Source of the DNA: Glandiceps talaboti
Taxonomy: Eukaryota > Hemichordata > Enteropneusta > Spengelidae
Direction: 5' to 3'
Length of the DNA: 64,000 nucleotides
Assembly (NCBI RefSeq): GCF_964340395.1
Contig: NC_135551.1
Location: forward strand, 20,544,003 to 20,608,002
The notes below the pieces were generated by a model, which had not been told where the DNA came from, did no database searches, and was given only the letters and a program-made list of their open reading frames with translations. Position numbers and translations under genes: made by a program. Of the stretch, positions 37,908-49,736 are shown in pieces (position 1 is the first letter of the stretch; each line of letters opens with the position of its first letter).

Positions 37908-38686
37908 AACTCAGATGATCAAAATACTTTGATTCGGGACTGAAATTCAAAGCTGGGAAGTAGTCGCCATCTGGAAACTCCGGGTAATATATCAATATGG
38001 GTTCAGAAAACCTCGCAGTGCAAACCGTTGAATTTCTGTATGAAGTTACTAGTATTATATGTTGACTCTGCGTTTGCTGAATTTGGAATAGCTTTTACCC
38101 ACTGGAATGTCACAGCTACGTATACGTAGATATATATTATTGAACTGAACTTGTCTAGCCCAATCACTTGTATAATATAAGTTCATGTACAATATACCCG
38201 TTATTTGGCAATCAAAGAAGTCTAGTGGTAAACTTGATGTTTTGCATTATAATATGTCTACTTTAAAAACGATGTACGTGTATTCGGGTATATGTTGCCT
38301 ATCATGTAACTTTCCCTTTGGTGCAAGCTTATAACATGGCAAGAAAAATACATTTTATTACATGACTGTTTTAACGTCATGTACGATTGTATTGTAGTGT
38401 GATTAAAATTTTAGTACTAGGCGGCGAAAGGAGATTTGAACACAAATGCTTTAGGTTTGTCGTAGAAAGTGTAGTCTTTGGTATCGCAAAATCACCACAG
38501 TTCACAATCTTCCATGCTATCCATTACAGCAATGGTTGCACATAGCTTCTAGCACTGCAGGAGCGTTATTTACCGCTTTGAAATATTTGCACGAAATCAC
38601 AATTATTAATTTTACAAAACGTATATGAATTCAGCTAAGAATATGACAGTTATGGTACGCAAGGTTTTATGGTCAAGTTATTACTT

Positions 38687-39082
38687 TGAAACGACAAACT
38701 GGACAGCTTAGCAATACTTCGTAACGTACAAAAGTTCCAATGTTTATTCCATTCGTTAGAATATGTAAAACTATGGCAACACATTCTTCATGACCATAAC
38801 ATTGTCATAGATACCTTTGAACCAAGGAATATACAAAATATCTCCACATTGATGTGTTTCTTATCTGACAGTGATGTTGTCGCTACTCACATGAGTCCCA
38901 ATAATGCGCATCACACGCACGACAATTTAACTCAGGTGGCCAGATACTTGAGATCATTACACGGTTACTTGAAGAAATACAAATATTTCACGAACGGTGA
39001 CTGTGTTCTCATTATCATTGGTTTAGTTCTGAATGGCGACACACGAAACTACATTAATTCAATCGGCTGTGAAAAAAGATGA
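38687..39082 (+). other. Open frame of ~131 codons, coding-like, unassigned
   Basis: The frame is open from just after a TGA at 38686 to the TGA at 39080-39082. The first ATG is at 38849, so the N-terminal half could only be reached by splicing or from a lost start. Composition is protein-like, with LEYVKLWQHIL, NLTQVARYLRSLHGYLKKY and VLIIIGLVLNG. No family recognised. Confidence 0.35.
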
Positions 39083-39286
39083 TAGAAGTGTCCTGTGCAT
39101 AAGGCACTCCGCTAAAAACTTCCCGACTTGTGAGTATTTGAGGATGCCTCGATATAGAAAGTAAAATCTTCCGCTGATAAGATAGTTTTGTTCCTCATTA
39201 ATTTCATGACACACCTCGCTAAGTTACAATTTGTGATTCGATTGAAGAACCCATACAATGCGATAAAACGTTTGTATTTTAGTTAA

Positions 39287-39407
39287 CCCTTTATAGCTGA
39301 CACCCTATATTTAGGGTGTAATCGCATAGAGTTACACAAACCAAGTCATTGATGATTTAATGCACATAGGTAAAACATTTAAAAGACCTTAATGAAAAAA
39401 TAAAGGG
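39287..39407. mobile_element. ~121-bp piggyBac-like MITE
   Basis: Termini CCCTTTAT (39287-39294) and ATAAAGGG (39400-39407), flanked by TTAA on the left (39283-39286) and TTTA on the right (39408-39411). piggyBac elements duplicate TTAA and often begin CCC; the right duplication would have one substitution. An internal perfect hairpin ACACCCTA/TAGGGTGT lies near 39300-39320. Confidence 0.6.
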
Positions 39408-39498
39408 TTTACCAAAATTCCAAATGAGCTAAGCACCGAAGATTTTCTTAATATACATCACGTATATACACTTTTAAAGACAGAACTACCCTATATAA

Positions 39499-39556
39499 AG
39501 AGGATTATGGCTAATCTATGCAAATGCGGGAAATTTAAACTGCTGTACAGAGCACT
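39499..39556 (+). repeat. Empty-site relative of the 2104 foldback
   Basis: Shares GGATTATGG.TAAT.TATGCA.ATGCGGGAAA...AAACTGCTGTA with 2050-2097 and continues directly with CAGAGCACT where the 2104-2257 foldback is inserted. A dispersed repeat of unknown type. Confidence 0.7.
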
Positions 39557-39559
39557 AGC

Positions 39560-42000
39560 TTCTGGGTCTTGTTCTCAGCATTTCTTCTGTGCTCCGAGAA
39601 ACACGCAGGTCATGTATCATGTACAAATTGTTTGTGAATGTCGTAGGATGGTAACTTGATAAACAATTTAGTTGAAAATCAGTCTGTTTGTTTCATAGAA
39701 AGAAAAAAAAACTTTCCAAATGAGACAAATTCCCGTGCAAACAGCTGCTTAGATTGTGTATCATTCAGGATTATTCAAATATGCGGCATTTGCATGTGAA
39801 AAACATGATATAGGGAATGTTTATATGTTGGCGATAACTTGCCAGTGAGTCATCACAAGTTCTCCACCTCCAAACATACAGTCAGTCATATGCAGAATAG
39901 GGTCCCAGGCGCCGCCAGTTGTATGTTTGAGAGTTCATAATCGGTAAAACTGACATGGTCAGGCAGCCATTGTGAATAGCATTAGGTCTGGCCTCACTTT
40001 AAGACCCATATGTTAAGTTTCTTAAGAAAGGATATTAAATGAAAGAACCTGATAACTCTTATGAATGCTAAACCATACTTGTCGAAATGAGAAGTTAAGT
40101 GTGTAAGCTTCTTAATATATAGCGTATCGAGAGTTAAACTGTTACCGGTTTATTGTCTGTTCAAGGTAAACAGCCAACAAAAGCGTAAACACCAAACATG
40201 TCAATGCACGAAAAACACCCATTTATCTTTTCAAGGAGGCAGAAACGCATTGTTTCTGGCTGAAGACCTGGTTTGTGTTTCATCAAACATGTGGCAATAC
40301 AAGACCACAACGAAAACTGTGAAAAATTTGCAGGTCAGTCTCATTTTATATATGGACAACAAAATTAGGTCGGTCACAGTTCCATTTACATGTACATGAT
40401 GCAATGACTCGGAGCGTACTTCCATATGCTTGGAGCAAATCGAATCAATTAGTGTATTATGGGACCAACAAATATATTGTGGCACATGTCCCGATACGCC
40501 TTCTTGAAGTTTCCCATTGGTATTCTAATAGCTAGTATATTTATTCGAGATGAAATATGTTTAATTTGTTGTTAAATGCACTGTTCAAAAGGCGACGCGA
40601 GTACGATTGGGCTAAAATATGCCGTCCTTGGCCCGGGGATGCCGTCAAACGTCACCATCCACGGTATCGTAATGCTTCTTGTCGGCAAATAATAAAAAAT
40701 CAGATAAATAAAAGTCAATGAGTGTGAAACACGCGACATTACAAGTGTTTAAATATATCTAGTCTAGCCGTTTTTGATTTATTTTGCCATAATATGGGGA
40801 GATCATATTTTAGCATTTATACCAACAGACACTGCCAATTAGTCAGAAAGTGTGAGTAAATATCGGTAAATGTTGGTTAATAAGACATGTAGAGTGTAGT
40901 TTTTGTTTACTGATGTCTGTTACAACCACTAGCAATGTATTTTTTCACAATGCTGTTGAGTTTTGTTCACCTAGTGACTACGCTCGCCATAGGCTACGTG
41001 TTATCCATGTCTCTTTATGACGTCATAAAATCCCGTGGTCTAGGTGAGACCGGAAATACCCGAAAACTCTCGAAGTAAATCCGAAGGGAAGTGACTGAAA
41101 AAGGGTCATTTTAAGGTGTTTGCAGACGCTTTTGAAAAGTTTTAAAACCAGAATGCATTTCACAAACATGTCGTCTAGCAAATTAGCGATAGTGAATGTG
41201 AGCATTTTGAATCACCTTTAACTAAAACCAGTTTATAACACATACGTGTTAAAGGGACTATAACAAGGTCTAATTTCACAATCAACACATATTACGTTGA
41301 TTTCCATTCTCTCTCGGTAATACATCTTTTCAGCCATTTTTACCTTCCGTAAGGAAGGTCTTTACATAGCGATGAAGTCTGTGTGTATGTGCGTGTGTGT
41401 GTCTGCGCAGATGAATAAAGAGAAATCGTGTCGGTTTAGATTTTCGATTAGAAGTTTAAGAAGTATTATATTGACGTCGAACCGTCTCCTTTTTACCATG
41501 TTCTTTTCCGATTTCTCTCGATATCAAACTACCGCTGTTTGTTGCAAGGCTTGTGCATAATCATTTATTTAGCTCTGTATCTCAGGATATAAATACACTC
41601 TTACATATTTATTAAGTGTAATAATCTATAATTTATACCTAAATGTGTGTGGTCAAAATATGGAAAATAGACCAAGCCTCGCCTAGCCAACGAAGAAAAT
41701 TTTTACGACAATGTATCAATAATGGTGACCTACACATTGACCTCTATATAATTAGTGTACAGTGAGGGCACGCCACTCAACAAAATCTTGAGTAGTGATT
41801 AAAGGAATGTGTAAACTCGTGGTGGGACCGAAGGAAGTTCAACACGCACATGCCATATCCCAGGTATGTAGGGGGTCATGAAAGCCGAGTGAAGTCGAGG
41901 ATGGCAAGCTTTCCTGTGCTGAGAATAGGAGGCGTGGCGGGCATTTCAACATTTAAATCTGGCATATCATTTAAATCTGGTATATCTGGAACAGTAAAAA
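39560..42000. other. No gene recognised
   Basis: AT-rich spacer. Minor items: a 7-bp hairpin ACCTTCC/GGAAGGT near 41342-41359, and GT-rich sequence near 41384-41402. Confidence 0.45.
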
Positions 42001-42460
42001 GAAAATTATTATTATTTCTTTATTTCAGGCCATCAAGATGTCCCATAAAAATATAAAAACATAAACATTGCAAAGAAAAAGACAGAATAATATTAAACTG
42101 GCAACTATCTTGTACTGTACAGGACACTCCTATAATGAAAGAAAGTAAACATCCGAGTCAATGCAGACTCGAATTAAAGTATTGTTACTGTCTAGAACAC
42201 GTCTGTTAAATGTATACAGCAGCTTTCGGTGGAGCGATATAAAATTCAAAACATTTCTGGTTACACAGATATTACTACTGCTGACTGCACCTCTTTGGTC
42301 AAAGACTAGCCGCATGTGATTATTTGCCACTTTTAAAGTATGCATCATCTTTGTACTATAGTTACACCAAACATTTAAACAGTATACATTGTTATAAAAA
42401 AACGTACATTTTACGTCCTCGGAGCTATGACTAAAAGCAACCACGCATTTTCACTGTTCT
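42000..42460 (-). pseudogene. 5'-truncated LINE, ORF2 C-terminus plus 3' end
   Basis: On the minus strand, 42444-42130 encodes a segment typical of the region after the reverse transcriptase of animal non-LTR elements: VWCNYSTKMMHTLKVANN, then SSNICVTRNVLNFISLHRKL and YTFNRRVLDSNNTLIR. It is followed by GGCCTGAAATAAAG and a short AAT tail at 42010-42002. The open part is 104 codons with no upstream RT domain, so it is a classic 5'-truncated insertion. The 3' end matches 33940-33980. Confidence 0.75.
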
Positions 42461-42755
42461 TTAAAGATGAATGTATATCGGGTGATACGTATATGGGTTA
42501 ACAGGGTACATGCAAACAGATTGAAATGAAATGTTTTGATGTATAGCCGGACATTTCCAAAATGGAGCCTTCAAAGATGTTGTAATCAAAAGAGAGAAAT
42601 TGACTTTGGCTGACTTGGCAGAAGATATGCAGTGCAGAAGATGTGCAGTGTAGCCATGTCCGTTGGTTCTTTAGTTTGTATTATATATCTTATGTCATTG
42701 TCTCTGTACGTGCTACTGCTTTTTGAAGATACATTAGCAGATGATCTTGCTTCAA

Positions 42756-42757
<2 letters not shown>

Positions 42758-42799
<42 letters not shown>

Positions 42800-42806
42800 C
42801 ACCACC

Positions 42807-42896
<90 letters not shown>

Positions 42897-42897
42897 T
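42758..42897. repeat. Composite (CTA)n-(CAC)n-(CTA)n-(AAT)n microsatellite
   Basis: Trinucleotide blocks in order: CTA to about 42790, CAC to about 42816, CTA to about 42866, AAT to 42897. The homopolymeric Tyr/His/Thr/Ser frames are artefacts. Confidence 0.95.
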
Positions 42898-43613
42898 CCA
42901 GTACTGCAACAAGTCTTCGTAGAAGACATGACCCCCTTAAATACTTTACGTCTATGTGATTGAACGAAGACTTGATTTAAAAGAAATTGATGGCAAGAAA
43001 TAAATACTACAAAGTGTCTGGTAATGCAGGAAATTGCTGAATGTCGATAATTGAACCAGAAGATAGGAGTAAAGACAAGAGGACAATGTCTCAAAAGAAA
43101 GTTTGACACTTAAATATAGTCTCTAGCTATGTATTAACGGTTTTGAGTTATGTGGCATGGTGAATCATGATTGTTCAATACAAATATGGTTGCCATTGAG
43201 TACAAAGGGATTATGAGCAGCACAAATAATGCATGACTTGGTTTTGCATTATCTATAGACATGATCTAAAAGACACAACCAACGCATAATTACTACAAAG
43301 TGTCTGCAGTATGTAAGTAATAGCTTAATTTTGATGGACTACCCTGTAGGTCAAGGTAAAGGTCAACGGCCACTCATACAATAAAGCTTGCATGTGATTA
43401 CATGGTTTAAAATATGATACTTGGAGGTAAGGGTTTCAAAAGATAGCTTGCATAGATAGGGGTAGACTTAAATGAAGTCTCTATGTATTTACTTTAAGTA
43501 CAAATATGGCCGCCATTGGTCACATTTGCAGATATTGCAAAACAAAGAGACATGTGTGGGAACCACATGATATGTCACCCATGCACCAGGTGTGAATAAA
43601 CTAACATATTGCA

Positions 43614-43769
<156 letters not shown>

Positions 43770-44124
43770 ATTATACATATTGTAAACACCAATGCCAGAT
43801 TTATATAAGGTTGAAGTCCTTGCAACAATGTCATTAATTGCCCAGACGACGAAGCATTTTTTTATAATCGCTTTCTTTGGTAGCCTGACCTGCCTATTTC
43901 TTAACATGGAATAACGTTTACCGCCGATTGTCAAGTCCAAGCCATATACTACCAGAGGCAAATGGTGTATGGCAACTCGCTCCCCATGATATATTTACCC
44001 AGAAGAGAAATTCGAGGTTTAACTAGTAAACTTCCTGAATGTTAAAGATTGATATTTAAAAGAAAATGCTAAGCACATGGCAAGTCTTCGTGGAAATTCA
44101 TTGCTGTATATTATTCTATACACT

Positions 44125-44402
44125 GAAGTGGCCATAGGCATATGGATGAGGATTGGGTTTTAATTTTGGATTTTTAATTTATAAAACAACTTTATCATGG
44201 CTTCTTACTTGAAAAATCAATTTTGCGTACAATAACGAACCCTTTACACATTTTTAATAAGCTTTTACCACTGTATCAAGTTACAAACACTGACTTGGTC
44301 TAAATTGTTTCAGATTGATTTTTCAAGTAGGAAGCCATGATAAAATTGTTTGGAAATTAAAATCCAAAATATATACCCAATACTCATCCATATGGCCACT
44401 TA
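44125..44402. repeat. Imperfect inverted repeat, ~95-bp arms
   Basis: 44125-44223 read in reverse matches 44313-44402: GATTTTTCAAGTA.GAAGCCATGATAAA, TTAAAATCCAAAAT-type words, ACCCAAT.CTCATCCATATG and GGCCACTT. A direct, diverged copy of the region around the right arm lies at about 45505-45740. Confidence 0.75.
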
Positions 44403-44529
44403 AAAAGGAAAGATCGTTGGGTATTTAAAAGATATATCAATTTCTACATGATTGGTAATAACAAGTTTTCGCTTATAACTTGTGATTTGTTTAATAAAGA
44501 TATATTTCAGAAAAATTCATCCATGTAAG

Positions 44530-44892
44530 GCGTAAATAAAACTGTGGTTCCGATTACATTCAATTTTAAAATAGGTGGGGTTGGTAGATTGTTTAATTTA
44601 ATTTTATTATATTTTTTTTTCATGTGTGAGTGTCTAGTTCAGGTTTCCATTGTTTTCCAAATGATCTCTGTGTTGTTTATTTTTTCCTATCAGATATACG
44701 GCCATTGGAAGATTAGTTTTATATTGTCTATTGTTGAATGTCAGTTTCCGCACCCACTATTTTTTTGCGAGACTTTCACGATTTTGTTATCATTTTTCTT
44801 GAATACGTAAAAAAAAGTTTAGGGCCGGCGTGGGTGGGGTCGGGTGGGGTCGGGTAACCGGACACAAACAACTTTTTTTATTTGGCCTTATG
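44530..44892 (+). mobile_element. MITE, GGGTCGG family, second copy
   Basis: Shares with 12689-13050: TTCCGATTA, AGGTGGGGT.GGTAGATT, GAGTGTCTA.TTC, CCAAATGATCTCTGTGTT, TTTTATATTGTCT, GTCAGTTTC.GCA and TTAGGG.CGG, in that order. The overall length is similar. Confidence 0.65.
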
Positions 44893-44981
44893 ACAATGAT
44901 ATACCGAGCCAAATATTATTATTCTTATTATTCCATAGTCCTTAGTTTCAATATTTAATGCATACACTTGTGCACGTTAAG

Positions 44982-44982
<1 letters not shown>

Positions 44983-45076
<94 letters not shown>
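44983..45076. repeat. (TA)n microsatellite abutting the hammerhead hairpin
   Basis: About 47 TA units running into the hairpin's left end. Confidence 0.96.
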
Positions 45077-45079
<3 letters not shown>

Positions 45080-45113
45080 GTTTTGAAAATTTGAACCAAA
45101 TTATATGCTATAG

Positions 45114-45162
45114 ACCCTACAGAACTGTTTCGTGAGGTGCGTAGTCCTCACTCATCAGGGGT
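45114..45162 (-). ncRNA. Hammerhead self-cleaving ribozyme, minus strand
   Basis: Exact mirror of the plus-strand ribozyme. The core CTGATGA is read on the minus strand from 45158 to 45152, with the same stems and the same GUA cleavage triplet. Confidence 0.8.
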
Positions 45163-45181
45163 AGAATATACCCCTGATATT

Positions 45182-45230
45182 ACCCCTGATGAGTGAGGAC
45201 TACGCACCTCACGAAACAGTTCTGTAGGGT
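45182..45230 (+). ncRNA. Hammerhead self-cleaving ribozyme, plus strand
   Basis: All conserved parts are present in order. Stem I 5' strand ACCC (45182-45185), core CTGATGA (45186-45192), stem II GTGAGG (45193-45198) with CCTCAC (45207-45212) around loop ACTACGCA, core GAAA (45213-45216). Stem III is ACAG (45216-45219) with CTGT (45222-45225) around a UU loop, the unpaired A is at 45226, and stem I closes with GGGT (45227-45230). Cleavage is expected after A45226 (triplet GUA). Stem I can extend by ATA/TAT beyond a small internal loop. The tiny stem III matches the minimal hammerheads of Penelope-like elements. In a long transcript it must compete with the 93-bp hairpin. Confidence 0.85.
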
Positions 45231-45275
45231 CTATAGCATATAATTTGGTTCAAATTTTCAAAACCTGTATATAAT

Positions 45276-45331
45276 TCGCTCTACTACCCGTATTGAGCAC
45301 TTTTATGTGGTTTTATCTACATCCAGTCAAT

Positions 45332-45369
<38 letters not shown>
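45276..45369 (+). repeat. TATTGAGCACTTTT module with (TA)n and (GA)n
   Basis: GCTCTACTACCCGTATTGAG and CACTTTTATG, then TA (45332-45355) and GA (45355-45369) runs. Parallel to 7117-7281. Confidence 0.6.
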
Positions 45370-45380
45370 TAAATGTTTTG

Positions 45381-45890
45381 TTACTGCATATAACCTACCT
45401 CTTTTCTCAGGAATAATAAGAAACAAAATATATGCTAAAAGATTTGAAACTTTGTATCGATGTAATTATTTAAGTAAGGTAGTTTTTCAAATATTTCTTT
45501 GTGCCTACAATAACAAACCATATATGCATTTTTAAAAAGGCATTTTGCACTGTAGCAAGTTACAAACATTGACTTGGTCTATATTGTTTCACATTGATTT
45601 TTCAAGTAGGAAGCCATGATAAATTTGTTTGGTAAATTAAAATCGAAAAATATATACCCAATCCTCCTCCATATGACCACTTAAAATTTCTACATGATTG
45701 GTAATAACAAGTTTTCGCAGAAATACCTTACATCTTGTGATTTCTAAAGAGATATGAGGTAAATTATATGTTACTGCATATAACCTGCCTCTTTTCTCAG
45801 GGAAAACACGAAACAAAATACAAGCTAAAAGATTGAAACTTTGTATCAATTTAATTATTTAAGTAAGGTAGTTTTTCAAAGACTTCTTTG
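45381..45890 (+). repeat. Direct repeats ~390 bp apart
   Basis: 45381-45495 recurs at 45771-45890 (TTACTGCATATAACCT.CCTC, TTTTCTCAGG, AAACAAAATA, GCTAAAAGAT, TAATTATTTAAGTAAGGTAG). The interval 45505-45740 is a direct relative of 44228-44470. Confidence 0.75.
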
Positions 45891-45899
45891 ATGAATGTG

Positions 45900-46740
45900 C
45901 ACCCTTAACTGACTGTGTACTCAAACCAGAAAACACTACCATCTCAACATATACTACTGTATCGGCAAACAAGAAACATACTGGATGGTCGAAATTTCTA
46001 GGTATAAATCTAGGTGCATATATGAAGTCCTAAGTACATCAGCAATTTCGTACCACATTTGCTTAGTTGGAGACCAGATCATGCTGCCCACCCCACTTGC
46101 GAGTAAGTGTTCAACTCGGTCAAATGACACGAAGAAGAGGTAATTCTTTGGATAATATGTGACTGTGACAATTAGGTTACCTTTTCATTGTATGACCTTG
46201 TAAATGCAAACTGTTCAGAATTCGTTTCATACTGTACATTGACATTTCACCATGGAAACATCAACGGTTTCATTTATGTGACATGAATAACGTCTGCTAT
46301 TATACCTACAAGTCATTGCAATTTTTACTGTAGAATTTCATCCTCCATATCTCCTTAGGGTAAGATGATAACAAACTGATAAGTTATCAGCCATCGCTAT
46401 TGCATCAAATGGAGGAGTTCGTGATGTTACAATTACTCACCGTGACATTTGGCGGATTATTTCAAAGTACACGGGATGACACAGCATACTCAATTTATCT
46501 GAAATATGCTATATAATCTGTTTTCATCTTTGCGAATTTTACACTACTGGCGGTTTAGAGAGTTGAAAGAAGATAACATGCTGAATAATATACATGTATG
46601 TTGCACCTTTCCTTGACAGTCCTTAAAATCAATATTCCTTGCTTATTTACATGAAGCATATCATAATGTTAATCAGTAATTCAACTAAAATCGAGGGAGA
46701 AAATTGTTGGCTTTCATTTCTGTCGTTAAATTATGTCCAT
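45900..46740. other. No gene recognised
   Basis: AT-rich spacer without recognisable coding sequence or repeat structure. Confidence 0.45.
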
Positions 46741-46748
46741 TAAGAATG

Positions 46749-46750
<2 letters not shown>

Positions 46751-46784
<34 letters not shown>
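46751..46784. repeat. (CAA)n microsatellite
   Basis: Eleven CAA units. Confidence 0.95.
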
Positions 46785-46785
<1 letters not shown>

Positions 46786-46990
46786 CCTAATATCAAACTC
46801 CAGTTACAACTAACAAACGAAATTTATTCTAAAGTTACAACATAAATAATCACTTTTAAAATACAACAGTGTTCGACCAACTGTATATCTTAGCTTGTCT
46901 CAAGCTGTATTACAACTACCTACTTGCAGCAAGTTTCTCTATTGATCACAGTATAATCTTTCACTCCCTGATGTTTAGTTAGTATAAATT

Positions 46991-46991
<1 letters not shown>

Positions 46992-47037
<46 letters not shown>

Positions 47038-47068
47038 GCCTGTCTGCCTGCCCGTCTGTCTGTCTGTC
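46992..47068. repeat. (CTGT)n microsatellite
   Basis: About 19 units with a few C substitutions near 47040-47053. Confidence 0.95.
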
Positions 47069-47290
47069 GGTCCTTCTATCAACTTCACTACAACATTTTC
47101 CGATTTGTTCCCGGCTATTCACACATAGCAAAATCACAGTATATATGTATGTGGCAGTGAATATACAAAAACATTTGCTCCATACAACCATATCAAGTGT
47201 ATGCATGGAACATTTTATTTCTAAAGAATATAAAAGAAACAGTATTATGACTTCACCGTTTATTCGGATGAATAGCTGTTTATGTGAGTG

Positions 47291-47292
<2 letters not shown>

Positions 47293-47380
<88 letters not shown>
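47293..47380. repeat. (TA)n-(GT)n microsatellite
   Basis: 28 TA units followed by 16 GT units. Confidence 0.95.
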
Positions 47381-47382
<2 letters not shown>

Positions 47383-47399
47383 AACGCAATATAGCTTTA

Positions 47400-49700
47400 A
47401 CGATAGCAAATCAGGTTACTGATAACATGGGACACAGTACATTGTATTGTGTTCTTAACCGTCAGACCTAAAAAAAACACGTCAATCCTCATTTAATCGA
47501 TTACAAGACATGGGATTCGTCAACAAACAGGATCATAATTTCACATACGGAATATGGAAATAATCAAATAATCTCTTGAAAGCAATAACACTCACTTTTA
47601 TTACATTTCACAACTGTGACTGTTGTTGAATTGACTTTTCTTTATGTTTTCTAAATGCTTCTACTGAATACAAACTTTACTGTATTTGAATGTTTAATTT
47701 GCAATACATCCATGCACGTTTCTCTTCACATGTTTTACTACACGACGGAAGATTTAATACCTAAATAAGCCTAGTACTAAAGCCGAGGTCTGCGATGCAT
47801 AAGTACGTATTGGTTGTACAAGATGTGTTCAGGTATTCGTCAATACAGCGAAGAATAGAACGTATTCTTTTTTCATAATTTTCGCTCTTTCTTTACAACG
47901 AACGATGCGAATTGATTCTTTCATCCTGAACACTTTTAAGACGGTTTTACCCTGTCTATGAACCTTTAAGAATACCACGTTGATTTATATTGACGTTTAA
48001 GAAATATTTTCCTTTCAATGTAGACTGAGCATTGGAAATGAACAGTAAATGTTTAAACTTTTCTGAAAATTCTGCTAGAAAGAAAGCTAAACCCCATTCT
48101 CCCCTTTCTTAGTTCATTCTTAATTCAAAATTATATATCTTTAAAAAAATTAACCCACTCTAGTATCAAATATAACAACCAATTGTCCATTTTCGTGACA
48201 ACAGGAAAGTGGGTTCCTAATTTCTTTCATTAGTTTAGGTTTTGAGTGATCTTTGAAGAGATTGCGAGAACTTTATTTTTAAGGGCAAATGGTCACAAAG
48301 GCGCAATCTACCGTAGAATGCAACCAAATGTAAGAATGATTAGTGAAGACAATATTACATGGATGATACGTAGTTCTGTATCACAACATCACAACTGAAC
48401 AAGTTCTTGGCATATACACAACCAACATGTCGACTACACTCTGCTGAAAAGCTTAATAAACTATTAAAGTCATAATTGAAACAGTTTGAGATTAAATTCA
48501 TGGCGCCAACTATTAATATAACTTTCTGATAGACTTACTGCAAATGTAGTCGTTAGGAAATATTACGACAGCGGAAACCGAGCTGAATAAGATAAACATA
48601 AAGCCAAAACTAGTGTTGTGACGTGTCAATACAAACCATTGAAAGTACGTTGGCTTAATAGTTCCAACAGTAGGATGGCGTTTCTGACGACTTCCGTGAT
48701 CATGCAGTGTTACATTTGATGATTTCTAGAGTTTGAACTATTGAATACATGGTGATTATATCCGTACAACAAAGACACTGCTACCACACAATTTCCAACA
48801 CAGCAGATCATAATCTGAGGCTACGTTTATATGCCTGTTTATATACAACTGTCATTTATTAGTTCGGCACGAGTGCATATCAACTCCTTAAAATCGATTT
48901 TGTGGAATGTCTCTCTTCAAACTCGAACAAGTATTTAACGAAAATCAACCCCTAGATCCCATGACCTTCGCGTTGTTTTTAATACGGGAAGTCGACAGAA
49001 AAAAAGCACATCAAGAATAATGTTTTTTATGTTCTCATCAACCTCGAATTCAGAAATGAGTACCTTATACATTGTACTAAGAGGGTTTATACTGCAATGT
49101 TTTCCTGATGTGTTGTTTCGCACGTCTTTCGGAAAGACGAAACTATGGGCATATAAGCTTATGACCACATATGTGTAATTTAACTTCTCCTTAATGAATT
49201 GAAATTGATTATATAAAGTGCTTCCATTAATCGTTATTTGTGGTTGTGATTACGTTTCATATATCATCAGAATAGAAATGGCGATGGGATGGGGGTGATA
49301 CTACAAAGGATTAATACCTGCGGGTCTATGCACTTTCATATGTATATAATCTAAAAACCATTTGTACATCAGTGAACATTAATACAGTAGCACAGGAACC
49401 AAAAAGCAAAAGCATTAAACGTAAGAGGCTGTTCCTATATTATCATACAAATTGAACTTTCTGCTAGCATGTTTGTATTTGAACTTTGATCCATGGTTCA
49501 CACGTGACATGAATACCGTATGTTAAGGAGGGGGGCGTCTGATAGGGAAACCATTCTGTTTGGAATTATGAACTATGTCAGGAGTTACTAGTATAATTTA
49601 AGATAAATTGATATTCTACGTGGTTAAATGGCTCAGTAAGCTAAAGAATAGAGTTTAATTCTACTCCAATCTCTCTCATTATTCATATGATATTAAGTAT
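47400..49700. other. No gene recognised
   Basis: AT-rich spacer. A 77-codon minus-strand frame (48935-49168) has no recognisable motif. Confidence 0.45.
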
Positions 49701-49736
49701 TCATGACTTAGATGTCAAATACCTTCAGATTTGTAA

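Larger units (their letters stand above)
45071..45273. mobile_element. 203-bp perfect hairpin, inverted pair of hammerhead-bearing retroelement units
   Basis: 45071-45163 pairs without mismatch with 45181-45273 (93 bp), leaving a 17-nt loop. Each arm encodes a complete hammerhead ribozyme, one per strand (next entries). The outer end is TATATACAGG/CCTGTATATA against a TA microsatellite. To the right it continues with GCTCTACTAC..GTATTGAGCACTTTT and another TA tract, an arrangement also seen at 7117-7281. Hammerheads with very short stem III are known from terminal repeats of Penelope-like elements and from retrozymes. I infer a fossil or mobile inverted dimer of such units. A TA target and CAG ends could also be read as a mariner-type foldback. 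Confidence 0.8.

Noticed and set aside
42632-43109. Homopolymeric Tyr/His/Thr/Ser/Gly frames
   Set aside because: All three frames on both strands are open because of trinucleotide repeats.
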